Notes: generated by a model not told the origin, from the sequence alone. A stretch of 64,000 nt of DNA from Chionoecetes opilio (GCA_016584305.1 JACEEZ010020091.1:32053-96052), one strand, 5' to 3'. Counted from the first letter of the stretch, positions 46,561-59,179 are shown. Program-made: numbers and translations.

Positions 46561-49500
46561 GTGCTGTCATGATGGCCGATTTTTGCAGTATTCCCACATG
46601 CGGTAAGCAGATCACATCAGATCGTGCAGGGTCCATGATAAGGGCCTTGAGAGACTCCTACGAGCCAGCATTGAAAGAGAAGATGGTTTGCAGTCTGTAT
46701 TTGAGAGGAAGAGGTCACAATTGCCAGTCCCAGTCCATGGTAAATGTCGTCGCGAATACATTCGACCATGCAGTATTACTTTTTACAAAGGAAAGGGAAG
46801 AAGAGCCATTGGACTCTGATTGGGGCACATCATCTTAAAAAATAGGGTTCAAGAACTCGAGTTTTCAATATAAAAAGAAGATTGTTCTATTGTGCAAAGA
46901 CTAATAGACTACAATGCAGAAACAAAGATACCCCGAAAACCGTCGGGTACGGGCACATGATGCTATGACAAAGCCACCTTCAAAGCGTAATTTAGAAAGC
47001 TGGCGATCGCCATGATGAAAAGGGGAGATGCTGTTAGACTTCGCGTAAACCAATGAGTTAGATTTTTTTGCTGTGAAGTCAAGTACCACCATGACTGTCA
47101 AGTTCTCTTCTATGCTGGCAAACAATTTCCATGCGAGAATACCCGTGATGAATATCAACGGGGGCCCCACCTGTCAAGCCCAAAAAAACGCGGCATTCCA
47201 GAAGTTGTGCAATTTATACGCGACAATGATGAATATCAATATTCACTTGCAGAACTTATGATTTGATGGACGGGCTATTTAGATGGGGAAGAGGGCTACA
47301 ACCCCAAAAGGCTAGGACAGAAATTGGAGGAATGTTTCGGTCAGGACATTTTTCGGACTTGTGATATTTGGGAAAAAAGACCATTTTATACTTTCTTAGA
47401 TGAAGTAACCACATCCTTAGAAGTAATTATGAGTCCCGTAACATGACAAAAGATTCAATCATAGATATGGCAGCTGCAATCATACAAGATGATGTAAAGT
47501 CTGTAGCATAGGTTAACTCTGAATACCCGACAAAGACACAATTGCAAGACAGTGATAAAATGGGCTGACTCTTTGAAACGACTACTGAGTGGTATAATCA
47601 AATCAAAATCTGACAAGAGTGTCGGCTGTGAACGCCGCCGTACAGCACTTGCACACGGCATAATGTCTGCGTGTCCATCGATCATTTGTGTCTCCAATAT
47701 TGCTAGCAATATCTGTTTATATCAATCGTAAGTATGAGTCTCGAGAACTAGTAGATATATTGAGTAGTATGTCATTGCTGATGATTATTTGGGAGGTTTA
47801 ACGTCTATATGATGCACTGCTTACAGAGAAAAAATTGTATGATCTCGAAGGTGATTTTGTTAATTTTATATTGATAATGTGACATCAATGTTAGAACCCT
47901 CAAGGTCTTGGTACCTGGCATGTTATGGGTGGTATTGCATGTGTTACCCCCCTAGGTGAGCAGACAAACCAGTCTGTCATTCCCCGTTCACTAAGAGAGA
48001 CTGTGTTTCACAAACAAAGGGCATTTTGGCAAAGTCCCAATCAAAGTGTACAAGAAACCTAGCACACTTGGATTCAAGTCGATCATTGTTTGGGGGCCCT
48101 TGAACCTCCAAAGGATCCCCCACCCCTATGAAATTGTCCAAATCCTTGGATAGTGTCTGGATAGCAAGTTTCTCTCTAGGTATCTATGTGTCAGACTGTC
48201 CATCATGGAGCGGTTTTATGCAAAGTGCTGTGAGGGGGGATAATCATGAGAGAAGTAAAATTCAGATCCTGCCATTCGTTAAGCAGGACCCCTCTCAGCC
48301 CGACACCATATACTCTGCTTTTTTGTTTTGCGCAGAAACTAGCTGAAGAGCATGGGCTTGGTGTTGTCCTGTTACGTTCGATCAAACCCTCTATATAAAA
48401 GCAACTGAAATTGTTAAACATCCCATGCACAGCTAAACAACATTGTCATTAGACTTGGAGGTTTTCACCTACTCATGTCATACATGGGATCAGTTGGATA
48501 TTGTGAGGGTGGTAGTGGTTTGGAAGATCTATGGAAGACTGTTTATGCTCCAAATACTGTAATCCAATGATGGCCGGGCATGCATATGCTCGCGCACTTC
48601 GCGCTCATCTTCTGTCGTCGGTAGCCATCATGTCCAATTATGGAGACACCTGGATGTCTCAGTAATGTTAATGTCACTGATATCCAGGCTGTACACACAG
48701 ATCTGCTGAGTTTAGAATGCGCCACTGGGTTTTGTGAAAATGATATGTGTCCAACAGCTCACACAGATCATGGATGATCTGATGAAAGAGTCTGCCGCCC
48801 AAAGCGAACTGAAAGCGAATATTTGAAACAAGTGTCCCTTATTTGATGTTTCATCCGAGCAGGAACGCACAGGAGATTGGGGTTACATCTCCCTAACCCT
48901 CAGTGAAATGATCCCCATGTTCCATGCTGGTGGCCCCCTTGCATATGCAAAGTCTGCCCGCCTCTACCTTGACCAGATGAAAGGTCTAAGTGATATCATG
49001 TTCCAGACCAGTACTGCGACTTCACCGAGCATGGGTATTTCACCATCCGAAGAAACAGACAAATTCTGGAGTGGGGAAAATTCAGCGACCAGACTATTTA
49101 ACAAGAATTGATGCGGTTGCTGAAGATTCCGGAGGTAGGCTCGTGGTTTAGGAAAATTTCAGACAGCACACTCAATAAATGGGGCATGCTATGCCCAGAT
49201 GCATCCCCAAAATGCGATGCCCCGGAATGTTTCACTGCAGTCCACAGTCACACATTGACCAGCACGTAGATCTGCGTGCTAGCAGTACAGCCAGAGATGC
49301 TAAAGACTATGAGACCTTCCTCAACTGGCTCAAAGTACACACTCCATTTTATATGGAGACCATGATGCTCTGGTCTTTTTGTAGCAAAACCGGTGTTGTT
49401 GCTGGCAAGTGTGTAAATGCAGATCAAGCATTTGATATTGGTGTCAAGGCTGCTTCTGAATGACTGGCGAAACCTATGCTGACGTAAAATTTTAAAAAGA

Positions 49501-49890
49501 AAAGACCGTGTGACCAGCATTAGTGGGTGACAAAAATCAGGTCACTGTGCGAGGTGTTGAGGTGGAGGTGAATAGAAAGTATTGTCATGAGGGTCACATG
49601 TGTGATCCGGGAGTGTTCTGAGATGGGGGGAATATCTGCCCTTTACGAGTTTGCCAAACAGCCACCCTCCCTATTCGATAAAGGTACATGAGGAAGAACA
49701 CTAAGAGTGTCCTTTCTAGTGTCTCAAGTCGAAAGTGAATGTCCATTAGAACTTCCAGATAATGCACGTTTTGTCCTTGATGGAGGACATCATCTTCAAA
49801 GCTTGCCATGGCCTGTGATCCCAAAATACAAAACCCGGTGTGTGACCAGTATGTATCCATGTTCTTGTTCACTATGGGCCAGGTAGTATA
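46561..49890 (+). pseudogene. Second Academ-like lineage, truncated and frameshifted (B)
   Basis: A distant relative of the proteins at 36-41 kb and 51-54 kb, on the plus strand. Recognisable blocks: SIPTCGKQITSDRAGSMIRA with a Cys-rich start (46569 on), a YHHDCQVLF-like block (about 47080-47110), MKLSKSLDSVWIASFSLGIY (48128 on), CPSWSGFMQSAVRGD (about 48195-48240), TFDQTLYIKA (about 48371-48402), MIPMFHAGGPLAYAKSARLY (48908 on), an ADQAFDIGVKAASE block (about 49420-49460) and LPDNARFVLDGGHHLQSLPW-like residues near 49760. It breaks off near 49890, before the nuclease motifs expected from the family. About ten frameshifts. The C-terminus is missing, probably through deletion or the assembly join at 50259. 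Confidence 0.65.
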
Positions 49891-50550
49891 GTACCTGCAA
49901 AGCTTTCGTTGTTTAGTAAAATTCAGTGCCACTATGGCCAAAGCAGCCAAACTCTTAGTGAAAAGTGGGGCTTGGAGAGGGACGTCAACCATCCCTTTTT
50001 TTGTGGAAAATTTATCAGTCAAAACTACGATAACGAGAGGGAAGCGCGAGGTAAGTGTGATAGGAGAAATGCGGTAGTACGTCCACGTAGCCAAAATCAT
50101 CGATTTTTGACCAGAGATCCGCGAAAAACTTGCTCAGTGTAATAACCTCTTAAATCTCCAAGCCGCGGCGGCGACCGACCGCCACAAATCCTACCTACGT
50201 GTCCAACCTCGGTGGCGAGAATTAATGGCGGCGGCAATGACAGCCGTTCAAATAAGGGNTGGAAGAAAACATTTTCTTATAAAGGAAAAAAAAAAACATG
50301 GGGCTTTTTGGGGGACGTAAGAAAATATTGTACCTTTCTGGCGAGAAAACACCCCATACAATGACAAAACCCAAAAACGGGGAAAATTTTAAAAGGCCAC
50401 ATTTTAAATTTTTTACTTTTAAACCAAAATTAAAGAAAGCTGGACAAAACATGGACTACTTACAAGCCAAACTTAGAAAAAAAAAATTGCTTTCCCTGGG
50501 TCTCAAATTGTGGATATTCACAAAAAAAGGGCATTTTGGGTTGATGTAAT
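49891..50550. other. Unassigned sequence around a single-N join
   Basis: Plus-strand frames around 49930-50080 read protein-like (TSTIPFFVENLSVKTTITRG) but match nothing I can name. After the N at 50259 the sequence becomes homopolymer-inflated, as in 1-8.5 kb. Confidence 0.35.
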
Positions 50551-53500
50551 TAGTCTTGGGCCCCCCCGGCCATATTTTAAAGTGAATGCTCCCGGGGGGA
50601 GTAATTCTCTTTAGTTTCCATTAGGGAAATCTAGGTATCAGAAAAGGGGCATGTGGACATCTGAAAACGGAGCTTGTCCCCGGATGGACCCCATTTTTAA
50701 ACCCCCCCAGCGCGAAAATGCCCTTTTGGTGGGGTACATTGTTGCACGTTATCTGGACTTATACTGCTACGAGGCGGTTGACGTAAATATAGTCCAATGG
50801 TCCCGTCAAAAATAAAAAATAATATGAAGCATTTTGTTATAGTTTAAATTTTTAAAAAATCAATTATCGAAAAAAAAATTATATTTTTCAATATTTTTAT
50901 TCTTGACTTTTTTTAGTGAAACCCCCTGGTATGATTTTCCAAATTATGCTTTGTTCACCTTTTTATCGTCTATAAAAAAAACTCAAAACTAAAACAATCA
51001 TCCACCCGAGTGTACAAAAAAAATATAGAAAGGCGGGGCATTTTCCCAAAAAACCCAAAAACTATTCATTTGGAAATTTTGTTTGTTTTTTTGATGTTTT
51101 TTGGAAAATTTTTTGGAGATGCGCCTTCGGGATGTAGTGTTGAGTCAGGGAGGGAAATCGCTGAAGGGTTTCCATAACAGGGTTTGGAAGGCAAAAATAC
51201 AACCGTGCGTGCGACCCCACAAGTTATGTACGAGGCCTAATGCGCACTTTTGGGAAGGGGTTCCAGGTGGGAAAAAGCAATCATCCTGAAAAGGGGGCCC
51301 CCAATTCGAACACGCCCTCAAAATTCGCGCATCAAGGAGGATTTTTTGCCACGAGACTCTCGCGCTGCTCCGATGATTTTATTTTACAGAGTTTTAAAAT
51401 GTTCGCGAAATCCCTTACATTTTCTGCAACCAAACAGGGAGACCTGGCTCGCTTCTGGATGATGTATATTATTGGTAGAGCCCTGCGGGGTTTGTTTCGT
51501 GCGGATAGAAAAGGCGAGGGAGTTTCACTGGTTGTTAGAAGAGTGATCCCTTGTGTTTCGCAATGAACAAGGTGAACATGCTAGATATTCCCAGTGTACT
51601 TTTGCAAGATCGCAACCCACGAAAATCCCCGAGTTGTACAGGATTTCAATAAGGTACTTCTCCGTACAGCTTAACCGGGGAAATCCTTTGCCCAGAATCG
51701 CTGTTGCAACAACAGAAGAAACAGTCAACAAAGATACGAAAACAGCTGGGGGAAACACGGGGTTTTGTCTTCGACAAGGGGCTTGGCACGAACTATCTAA
51801 TGCAGCAACGGGCTGCTGCCTGAGGCAACACGAGAAATTCCCTTGTAAATGGGCACACATCTCACCCCAAGCCCCCTGACTTGTCTTTTCCCGCATCAAA
51901 CGTGAGAGTTGGCGTCACAGCTATCGTATCTACTGGAAAATGCTGGCCCAACCCTTCGCCGATGACCCGTATTCTTTCAGTATATTACCGGAGCGGCTGC
52001 GAGGGAGGACGTTTTAATGACCTACTAAACGCCCGCAAAGGGGGAAGGGCGATCAAAGTTCCAGAAACGTCTTAAAGAGGGAACGCTTTATGACACAGTA
52101 AAAGCTAAACTTGAAGCCCTTGGTAAGATCAAGCAGAAAGTTGTGAAGGCCCCAAACAAGGAGATCGTCTGAGAGCGACAGACAAACTTTTTTCCACCAT
52201 GATACTATCGCCAAGACAAGGAACCTCGACTGCAACTTGCCCTTTTGTCACCCCTAGGGCCCCGTTACGGTTTTTGGCAAACGTTGATGGGTCAATGAAA
52301 AAAACGAACAAAGTTTTCACTTGCGAAAAAAATGGAAGGTCTTGTGGAACCAGCCATAACGTTGACAAGCGAAGTGCAAAAAATAATTGATCGATGTCTC
52401 TACAAAATGCATGGCGAGAACACACGTTCGAAAAACTATTCCCATCCTTGCGCAGCGCTTCACGCTGGTCAAGGCAGTGAGCGCATCGATGTTGTCTTTT
52501 TCACTACACAAAAGAACCTAAAGCATGAGGGGTGTGAACCCCGGGGTTTAAAAAGAAAGGGATCATTTCAGCGAGACAACCCGCACCAAAAAACTGAATG
52601 GCGGGGCTCCTTGCTTGCAGCAACAAGGGAAACTGGTTTTGTTTTTGGGGATCGTGGAAACATGAAAAAAAATCGCGAAAGCTAGGCAAAAAGAACACTG
52701 TATTCACCTGTGGTGAAAATTCTGGACTGACCCCCCGATGGGGGAAGTTTGGTGCAAACCTCGAAAGTTGCCACGGGAAGCAGACACGCGTATGTTTCTC
52801 CCCGCAAAGCACGCCGTACCCCCTACAAGACGTATCTTATGGCAGATGACACCGACGTTCTGTCATCAGTCTTCATCTCAGCAGAACCCTCGAAGCGCTC
52901 TTCTCAGACGAGGGAAAAAAGGGTTGGTCAGAAAGATTTACGTTTGGAAAGTTGGGGCGGTATTGGGGTCTGGAGTTTGCGTGCATTTCCAGGGGTTCAG
53001 CTGGAGCGGGGTTTTGCACTTAGTGCTCGGACCAAAGGGAAAATAAAGGCTTTGAAGTTTTGCAAGCGAATGATCTGTATCTTCAAGCTTCACAGATCTG
53101 GGATCTTCGTGGATGTACAAAAGACGTCTTTAAAAGATTCAGGCCTTACGGTCACTGTACGCCAGGAAAACGAAGATCGTCGGGGCAATTTACTCCGTTA
53201 TCACTGTTTGTCAAAGGGGCCCGATCGAATCTGGACAATGCCGCCTTTGAAAATCCTTTATGCAGCATACGCTTAGGTCAATTCGGGGGTATTGGCGGGG
53301 CAGCCTTTAAAACCTGCCCGACGTCCCAGCAAAATCAGCAGGACATGGTGGAACTCGTGATGGCGGGGGTCAAAAAACGAGGATGGGGGGTCTACCCCTC
53401 AGATGTGTCTGAATCCATCTCGCACAGCAGAAGGAGTGCGACCGTCAGATTGCTCCGATATGAATGGGTTGAAGGCATGTTTTTTTGTAGCTGCGGGGGT

Positions 53501-54484
53501 GCTCCAACATGGGGGCAGGATGATGCTATCGTGGCTCAGGAGCCAATGACGATGGCGACTCTGAGATTAACTTTGGTGCACTGTATTTGATAGCATAGTT
53601 GTTTCTATTTTAATGAGGCCAAAATTGCCTGAAAACTTTATGCAGATAAACGGTTTACAAAATGTTAATTTTGGGAAAATCAACCGGTTATTTGACTAAA
53701 AACATGACATTTCAAGTACCTCCCCTTGTTTTAGGAATATAATCGTATGGTGTTAAAATCGCCCCATACGTCTTTCCCAAAATCTAGAATGAATAATTAA
53801 TATAATTGGCGGCCATTTTGAAATCCAAGATGGCCACCAAAGTGCAGATTTCCTATGTAACAATTTCCGCCTGCTTATTAGATATCGTATGGTGTTAAAA
53901 TCCTCTCCGTACGACATTCCTAACTTGCGTTATCGTCAGAATAGATAATGCCAGCGGCGGCCTAAGTCATTTTATGCCTCTTTACATATATTTGTTGTAA
54001 ACTCGTGGTGGATGATATGTTGTACTTGTTGAGTTATTTTTATAGACAGATAAACGGTGTAGCAAAATGCATAATTTGGAAAATCATACCAGTGTTGTTT
54101 CACTAAAAAAAGTACAAGTCTAATAATAAAATATTGAAAAATATATGATTTTTTTTCGATAATTGATTTCTATAATAATTAATCTATAAAAAAATGCTTC
54201 ATATTATTTTTTATTTAGACGGTACACATTGGACGTATATTTAGTCGTCAACCGCACATCGATAGCTAGTATAGAAGTCCAGATACACGTGCAACAATGT
54301 ACCCCACCAAATGGGCATTTTCGAGCTGGGTGGTTTCAAAGATGGCGTCCATCCGGGCACTAAGCTACCGTTCTCAGATGTCCATCACACCTTTTCTGAC
54401 ACTTGAGACATTGGTCTAATGGAAAATCATAATGAGAATTACTCCCCCCGCCGGAGCATTACTTTTGGTCTGGCTCAAGGACTA
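50551..54484 (+). mobile_element. Academ-type DNA transposon C, 3.9 kb with about 0.5 kb TIRs
   Basis: Left arm 50551-51045 and right arm 53970-54484 are inverted copies. Shared landmarks include TAGTC(C)TTGAGCCAG-like tips, GGGGGGAGTAATTCTC, TGGGTGG/ACCCCAT blocks, TTGCACGT..ATCTGGACTT, AATATGAAGCATTTT and TATGATTTTCCAAATTATGC. The tip matches that of transposon A over about 15 bases although the inner TIR does not. Within the right part, ATCGTATGGTGTTAAAATC occurs twice (about 53743 and 53884). One gene on the plus strand fills the interior. Confidence 0.85.
51240..53590 (+). pseudogene. Academ-like transposase/XPG-nuclease protein of element C
   Basis: The C-terminal half of the family protein, read through about ten frames. 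Blocks: DLARFWMMY...LRGLFRADRKGEGVSL (about 51440-51520), FSVQLNRGNPLPRI then TEETVNKDTKTAGG (about 51660-51757), LANVDGSMKKTNK (about 52275-52312), EGLVEPAITLT (about 52335), LHAGQGSERIDVVF (about 52459-52500), EADTR (52777-52791), MADDTDVL (about 52839-52862), and a GKIKALKF block (about 53038-53060) that in the family follows the GCD motif. EADT and DDTD resemble the paired acidic motifs of XPG/FEN1 nucleases; GKxKALK resembles the helix-turn-helix region after them. The N-terminal half (Cys/His region, first Asp of a putative transposase core) is absent, so this looks like an internally deleted copy kept between intact TIRs. No autonomous activity is expected. Confidence 0.75.
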
Positions 54485-54639
54485 TATGTGGTTTGAAGGT
54501 GTCCTGGACGGAGACAAGGGGAACTGCTGTAGTATAGATATACAAAATTGCAAATATTCCACTGCACAATATCCCAGGCTGTTTAGCCATATTTATATAT
54601 ATATTTAATATATAATATTTAATATATTATATATATATA

Positions 54640-54688
<49 letters not shown>

Positions 54689-54991
54689 CTATATATTATA
54701 TTATATATTATATATATATAATAGGGTGTCCCAGGCTTGTATTAGTAGAAAATCAAATAATGATATCAAGTCCAGCACATGCTGCTCTGGTTCCTTGTCA
54801 AATGAAAGTGATTCCACCAAATGTTCGTGAAAATTGGGCAATATTTAATGGTCGCGCAAAACGAACGTTTTGATAGCTCCTCTAAGATTCGACCCATTAT
54901 CTGCATTCTGATCACTCTATCGTGTTCAGAAGAGCCTAGGTACAGGGAAACGAATGTGAAATATCTGTTGTGTTTATTTAGTTATTTATTC
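54485..54991. other. Spacer with (TA)n microsatellite
   Basis: 54590-54722 is a (TA)n-rich run. Nothing else recognised. Confidence 0.8.
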
Positions 54992-56760
54992 CTACTCCAA
55001 CACCTTCTTGAGTCCCGCCTTCGTTTTTTTAAGGACAGCTTTCGTGTGGAGGCGGGCAAGCTTCAAGAGGAACTGGGTTTGCCGTTCTTCTTTCGTCCGG
55101 TTGCCGAGGAAGCGTTGAATGAGGGCTATTCCTCGTTCTGCGAGGTCGTTCGTGACCTTCAGGACACCAGCCCGCTTCTTCGCGCACTTGAAACACGAAT
55201 CCGTGCTCCATGTTTCAGGACTCAACTCAAGGAAGGTCGGTTGCTGGCCTCCTAGTAGACTTTTCAAGACCTGCATCGACCGCACTGAGCAGAAGGCGGA
55301 AAGCGGCCTGTTGAGATTGATTGGTGTCTTCGACTCGGGGCGCCGTCGATTCTTGGTCGTCGAAGGACGCTTCATCCCCTCTACCATCTCCGCCTTTTGC
55401 TCCGGGCTGATGTGGTCATCGAAGATGGCCAGTCCGATCAGGCTCTCGGAAAGGTACCAGAGATGGCGCCGCATGGCACGTTCCGCGACCGACGCAACCC
55501 CATCGTCGCAGATCCTCTTCACGTCAGTGATGAAGTCCAGGTCGTTCTTGGCTGCGTAGGACGGAATCATTGCCTCATTCCAGTATTTCGCGTAGACCAT
55601 GGTCACAAAGAAAGCAACTCGACGGATCCCCGCCAACTCCCGCCTGCTCATCTCTGGTCATCTCTGGTCATCTCTGGTCATCAGCTGGTCATGGAAGAGC
55701 ATGATCTTCACGGCGTAGATGGCCTTGGCCATCCATCTGGCCATGTGGTAAGCACCAGGAGCACGGAAGGATGTAGGGACTCCTCCTCCGAGGTAGGCCA
55801 CGCTGAGCAGGATGATCTCTTTGTAGTCTTCGCGTGGATGATTCCCACAGTCAAGCAGACGTTTCAAGTGACCGAGCATCTGAAGGCGGTGAGCTTCTTC
55901 GTCGGATGACAGAGCGGTCGGTGTCAGGGGCTGTGGTCGGCTCTGGTCAACGATAGGCCAACGATTCTGGAGCCTCTTGAAAAGGGCGATGTTAGGGCCA
56001 GATGATGGACCCATGCAAGCCTCGAAGACATCCTTCAGAACAACTTCCAGGATGTGGTGGCGGCATGCCAACCACACCAGGGGCTTCTCCAGTGCACTTT
56101 CAATCCTGATACACGCTCCTTGAACCATCCCCGTGTTGGCCGCTGTCGTGTCGAATGCCATTCCAATGATTTTGCCCTCCAAGCTGCTTTCCCGCACCAG
56201 CTTCAAGACGGTTTCCGCAACAGCTTGTTCTGTCCCGTCTGCAGACACAGGAACACCCAGAAGTTCCTCCGTATCCTCCCCGGACACAAGACGGCCACCC
56301 TCTCCTCCAATGACCTTCCGTCCGCTAGACTGGGTAACAACTTGCCGTCCCAATGCAGGACCAAAGGGACTTCATGCTTGAAGGAGAGAGACATGGCAAT
56401 CTCTTCGCGGTTCTTGACTCTGGCCCGGTGGATCGACGAACGGGACACAGTGATATGTTCGATGTCGTGGCCGAGGCTCATTGCAGCAGCGGCGTAGGAG
56501 GATGTCGCAGCACGGATGGACAGATTGTCGCGCTCCCAAGCAAGGGTCAGCTCCTTGGTGAGCTTATTCTCCTTAGGAGGTCGACGGCGTGGACATTTAG
56601 CTGGTGTCGGAGCTTTGAAGTCGTCGTCCTCGGTTTCTTCGTTGGACGATGAGGATGTAGTAGAAGACTCCAAGTCCAAAGCCACGTCACGATCAAGAGT
56701 GCATGACGAAGCAGCCGCGTCCTTCTTCATCTCCATCCTTTGTCTCTTACGTCGCTCCAT
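54992..56760 (-). pseudogene. Arthropod multicopy transposase-like protein (RNase H-fold candidate)
   Basis: About 590 residues in three pieces on the minus strand. It starts at the Met at 56760 with a basic/acidic N-terminus, then SRSSIHRARVKNREEIA, PLVLHWDGKLLP (near 56340), a frame change near 56290, SGEDTEELLGVPVSADGTEQ, IIGMAFDTTAANTGM (about 56125-56170), WLACRHHILEVVLKDVFEA (about 56010-56070), HMARWMAKAIYAVK (about 55710-55755), a stop near 55658, then RRVAFFVTMVYAKYWNEAM and a C-terminal VTNDLAERGIALIQ (about 55105-55150). The HWDGK and DTTAxNTG aspartates followed by CRHH resemble an RNase H-like transposase core such as hAT, but I am not sure of the superfamily. The stop at 55658 coincides with three tandem 10-base units (TCTGGTCATC). 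No flanking TIRs were identified. Confidence 0.65.
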
Positions 56761-57240
56761 TGTTGGGTTCGGTGGCCGTCGGCCTCGTGGACCAAGCGCT
56801 CCCCCTTCGTCACTGGGAGGTGGAGCCTTCCGGTGATGTCGCCTTTATGCTTCCTCCCCCTTTCTCTCCTTTCTTAGGGCGATTCTAGGCCCGGTGAGAC
56901 CCTTCTCTTCCGTCTCACGCTTCTTCTTCCTTTTATATTTCACGCTCCGCTCCCCACGTGTTGGCCGTGCGTGGCATCCTGTATATTCCCCACACGCCCC
57001 TCTATCTGGAAGTTGAGTCCACCGCGGGGCGGGTTGTAGTTCCCTTCGGTGGGCAACACGCTTCTTTGGTAGGGGGGTTGGGGTAAGACGGGAGGTCCAG
57101 TGTGGCCCCGCTGGATCAATCGGCTGGTCATGCGTTGGCTAGGGCCAAGCTGAGGTTGCCTGGTGGGCACCGCATCGGTCCCGCGGCTGCCACCACACAC
57201 TAGGCAACCGAAGCGTATACTTCAATGGTACCCCTGGAGC
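56761..57240. other. GC-rich spacer
   Basis: Upstream of the minus-strand transposase-like gene. Contains short frames only. No promoter motif recognised. Confidence 0.4.
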
Positions 57241-57399
57241 TGTTGGGTGAGGTCCTTACCCAACAGACAGCTTCCCCTCGTTGGGCTCCGTGGAGGGGGT
57301 GGGGCGTGGGAAGTGAAAGTAATTTTGGTTTATGAGTCAATCAAATTAATTTACCCGCCTCTGCCTCTCTCCCTGACGTCCGCCCTTGTCCTCGGAATT

Positions 57400-59070
57400 C
57401 TACCATTGAATCCTCTCACATTGCCACCTGGCGCTTTCAGGCCGGACGTGGCCACGAAGCGGGCAGCCGCCCCTTCCTCCTCAGCTCCCCGGTCTGGCGG
57501 TCCCCGCATCAAGGGACGCAGACAGGGATTTGAGAGACGAGCCTGGCCCTCGGGGCACTTCTACGTTGGACACCTTGCTTCTGTCAACGTGCCCAGGCCT
57601 TGTAATACAGAGCATTTACCATGATATTTTTTAATGGTGGGCTTATGGTGCTGGTTTGCCGCATCCGTCTTATTTATGATACAAATGGACAATCAAATAG
57701 GTGCTACATAAATTTTGCTGCGCAGATGATGCTTCCTCTGCTTGATGAGGAAGCCACAAAGATGGAAATTGGAGCGCGAGGGACATTACAAAGCCGAACT
57801 CGTTCGCTCTGTAATGTTGGAGACGGCCCGATGATACATCCCCAACCACTTGAGGAAAAACTAATACATCTACTCCACTCCTGTCCGTCTATAGCCCTAC
57901 CCCTACTTGGTACGTGGAGTATTATAAGGAAAGTGGTGGCAAACTTTTCCTTGCGGCGCGGTTACTTGGTGAAAAAGAAATTGGAATGATCCCGGAAGGC
58001 CACTGAAACGTTATGCAGAGGCGTTCTAACCGAGCCAAGGACCTTACTCAGGCTCGGATGCTCTCTCCAATGCCCATCACCGAAGACAGCATTTTTGATG
58101 ACCATCAAACCTCATCCAAAGTTTAATACCAGCAAAGGCGTAATCTACACTTACGACCTCTTTGAGTTTTCGGAGGGCAGAAATACTCATAAACATGTGC
58201 CCGGAAAGAGTCAACAGGTCTATAAGGTCAGGGAAGCAAAAACCTGATCATTATCACCTGCTACGGATCAAGTCTCCCCGATTCCATCAGGATCGGTCCC
58301 GTCTCTCAGGATAAAAGCCTTTTATCGGAACGCCCTATGCAGTGCTATGAGTGCTACAGATTGGGCACGCAAATTTTTTGTAAATCCCCTCCCTCGCTGG
58401 GGTCGATGCTCGGCGTGGGTTGCCCATGCCACAGCTGACTGTACGTCAACTCCCTACTGCTTCACTGCCGTGTTGATCAACCACCGAGTCCCGACAATGT
58501 GGGACTTATAAATTAGAAGAGAAAGACATCCTTTATTGGCCAACTCCCAAATTATCAGTCTTGGGAGCGCCCAAGAAGAGAACTTTCCCATAGACAAGCA
58601 GGCGGGGAGGAAGCAGGACCTACGCATCTGCGATGGTTGCTGCTTCTTCTAAGACTCCTAATCAGCCTGCTGCAGTTCCACCCACCCACCCCCCCCCCAC
58701 ATCTCTTATACCTAATTCCATCTATCAAAGAAGAAAAGTTTCTAGCGATTGACCCTGAGATTCTGTGGAGTCTGCTGACTCCTCTCTAATGAGCCTTCAA
58801 CCACCTCTAGTGTAGTGCATGCAGCACACGGGAAAAAGACAATAGTGACTACCTCCATAGAGGCTCCCCAAAAACCCATCCTAATAAAGAGTCTCGGAAG
58901 CGAACTCGCAGTTCCAATGAGTCCTTAGACTCAGGGGCGTCCCTCCGGCTAAAATCTCAATTGCTGAGCAGGAGGAGGGAATGGACTTGCGTAAAGATAG
59001 ATACACTAGCTGATGGGTGTGGGAGTACGACGTGACTCCTAATATCAATGCCCATGTTACCACCCCTGAA
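57400..59070 (+). pseudogene. ORF1 (gag-like, CCHC zinc knuckles) of the I-group element
   Basis: RNA-binding nucleocapsid-like protein of the element. Visible parts: a basic N-terminus, SNTSKGVIYTYDL-like block with IKPHPKFNTSKGVIYTYDLF (about 58105-58165), GPVSxRIKAFYRNAL (about 58290-58340), and three zinc knuckles at 58339-58505: CYECYRLGTQIFC (first His lost), then in the next frame CSAWVAHATADC preceded by GR, and a degraded third with YCF...DNVGL. A Pro-rich tail (about 58675-58700) follows. At least five frameshifts or stops. Confidence 0.6.
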
Positions 59071-59179
59071 GCGGGCTAGCGACTAGCTCAACAGCACGCT
59101 GATGGCGAAGGTGCTTCTCACAACATGATGGGACCACACAGTAGTTGATAGCCATGCTGATACGCAATCTTCAAGACCA

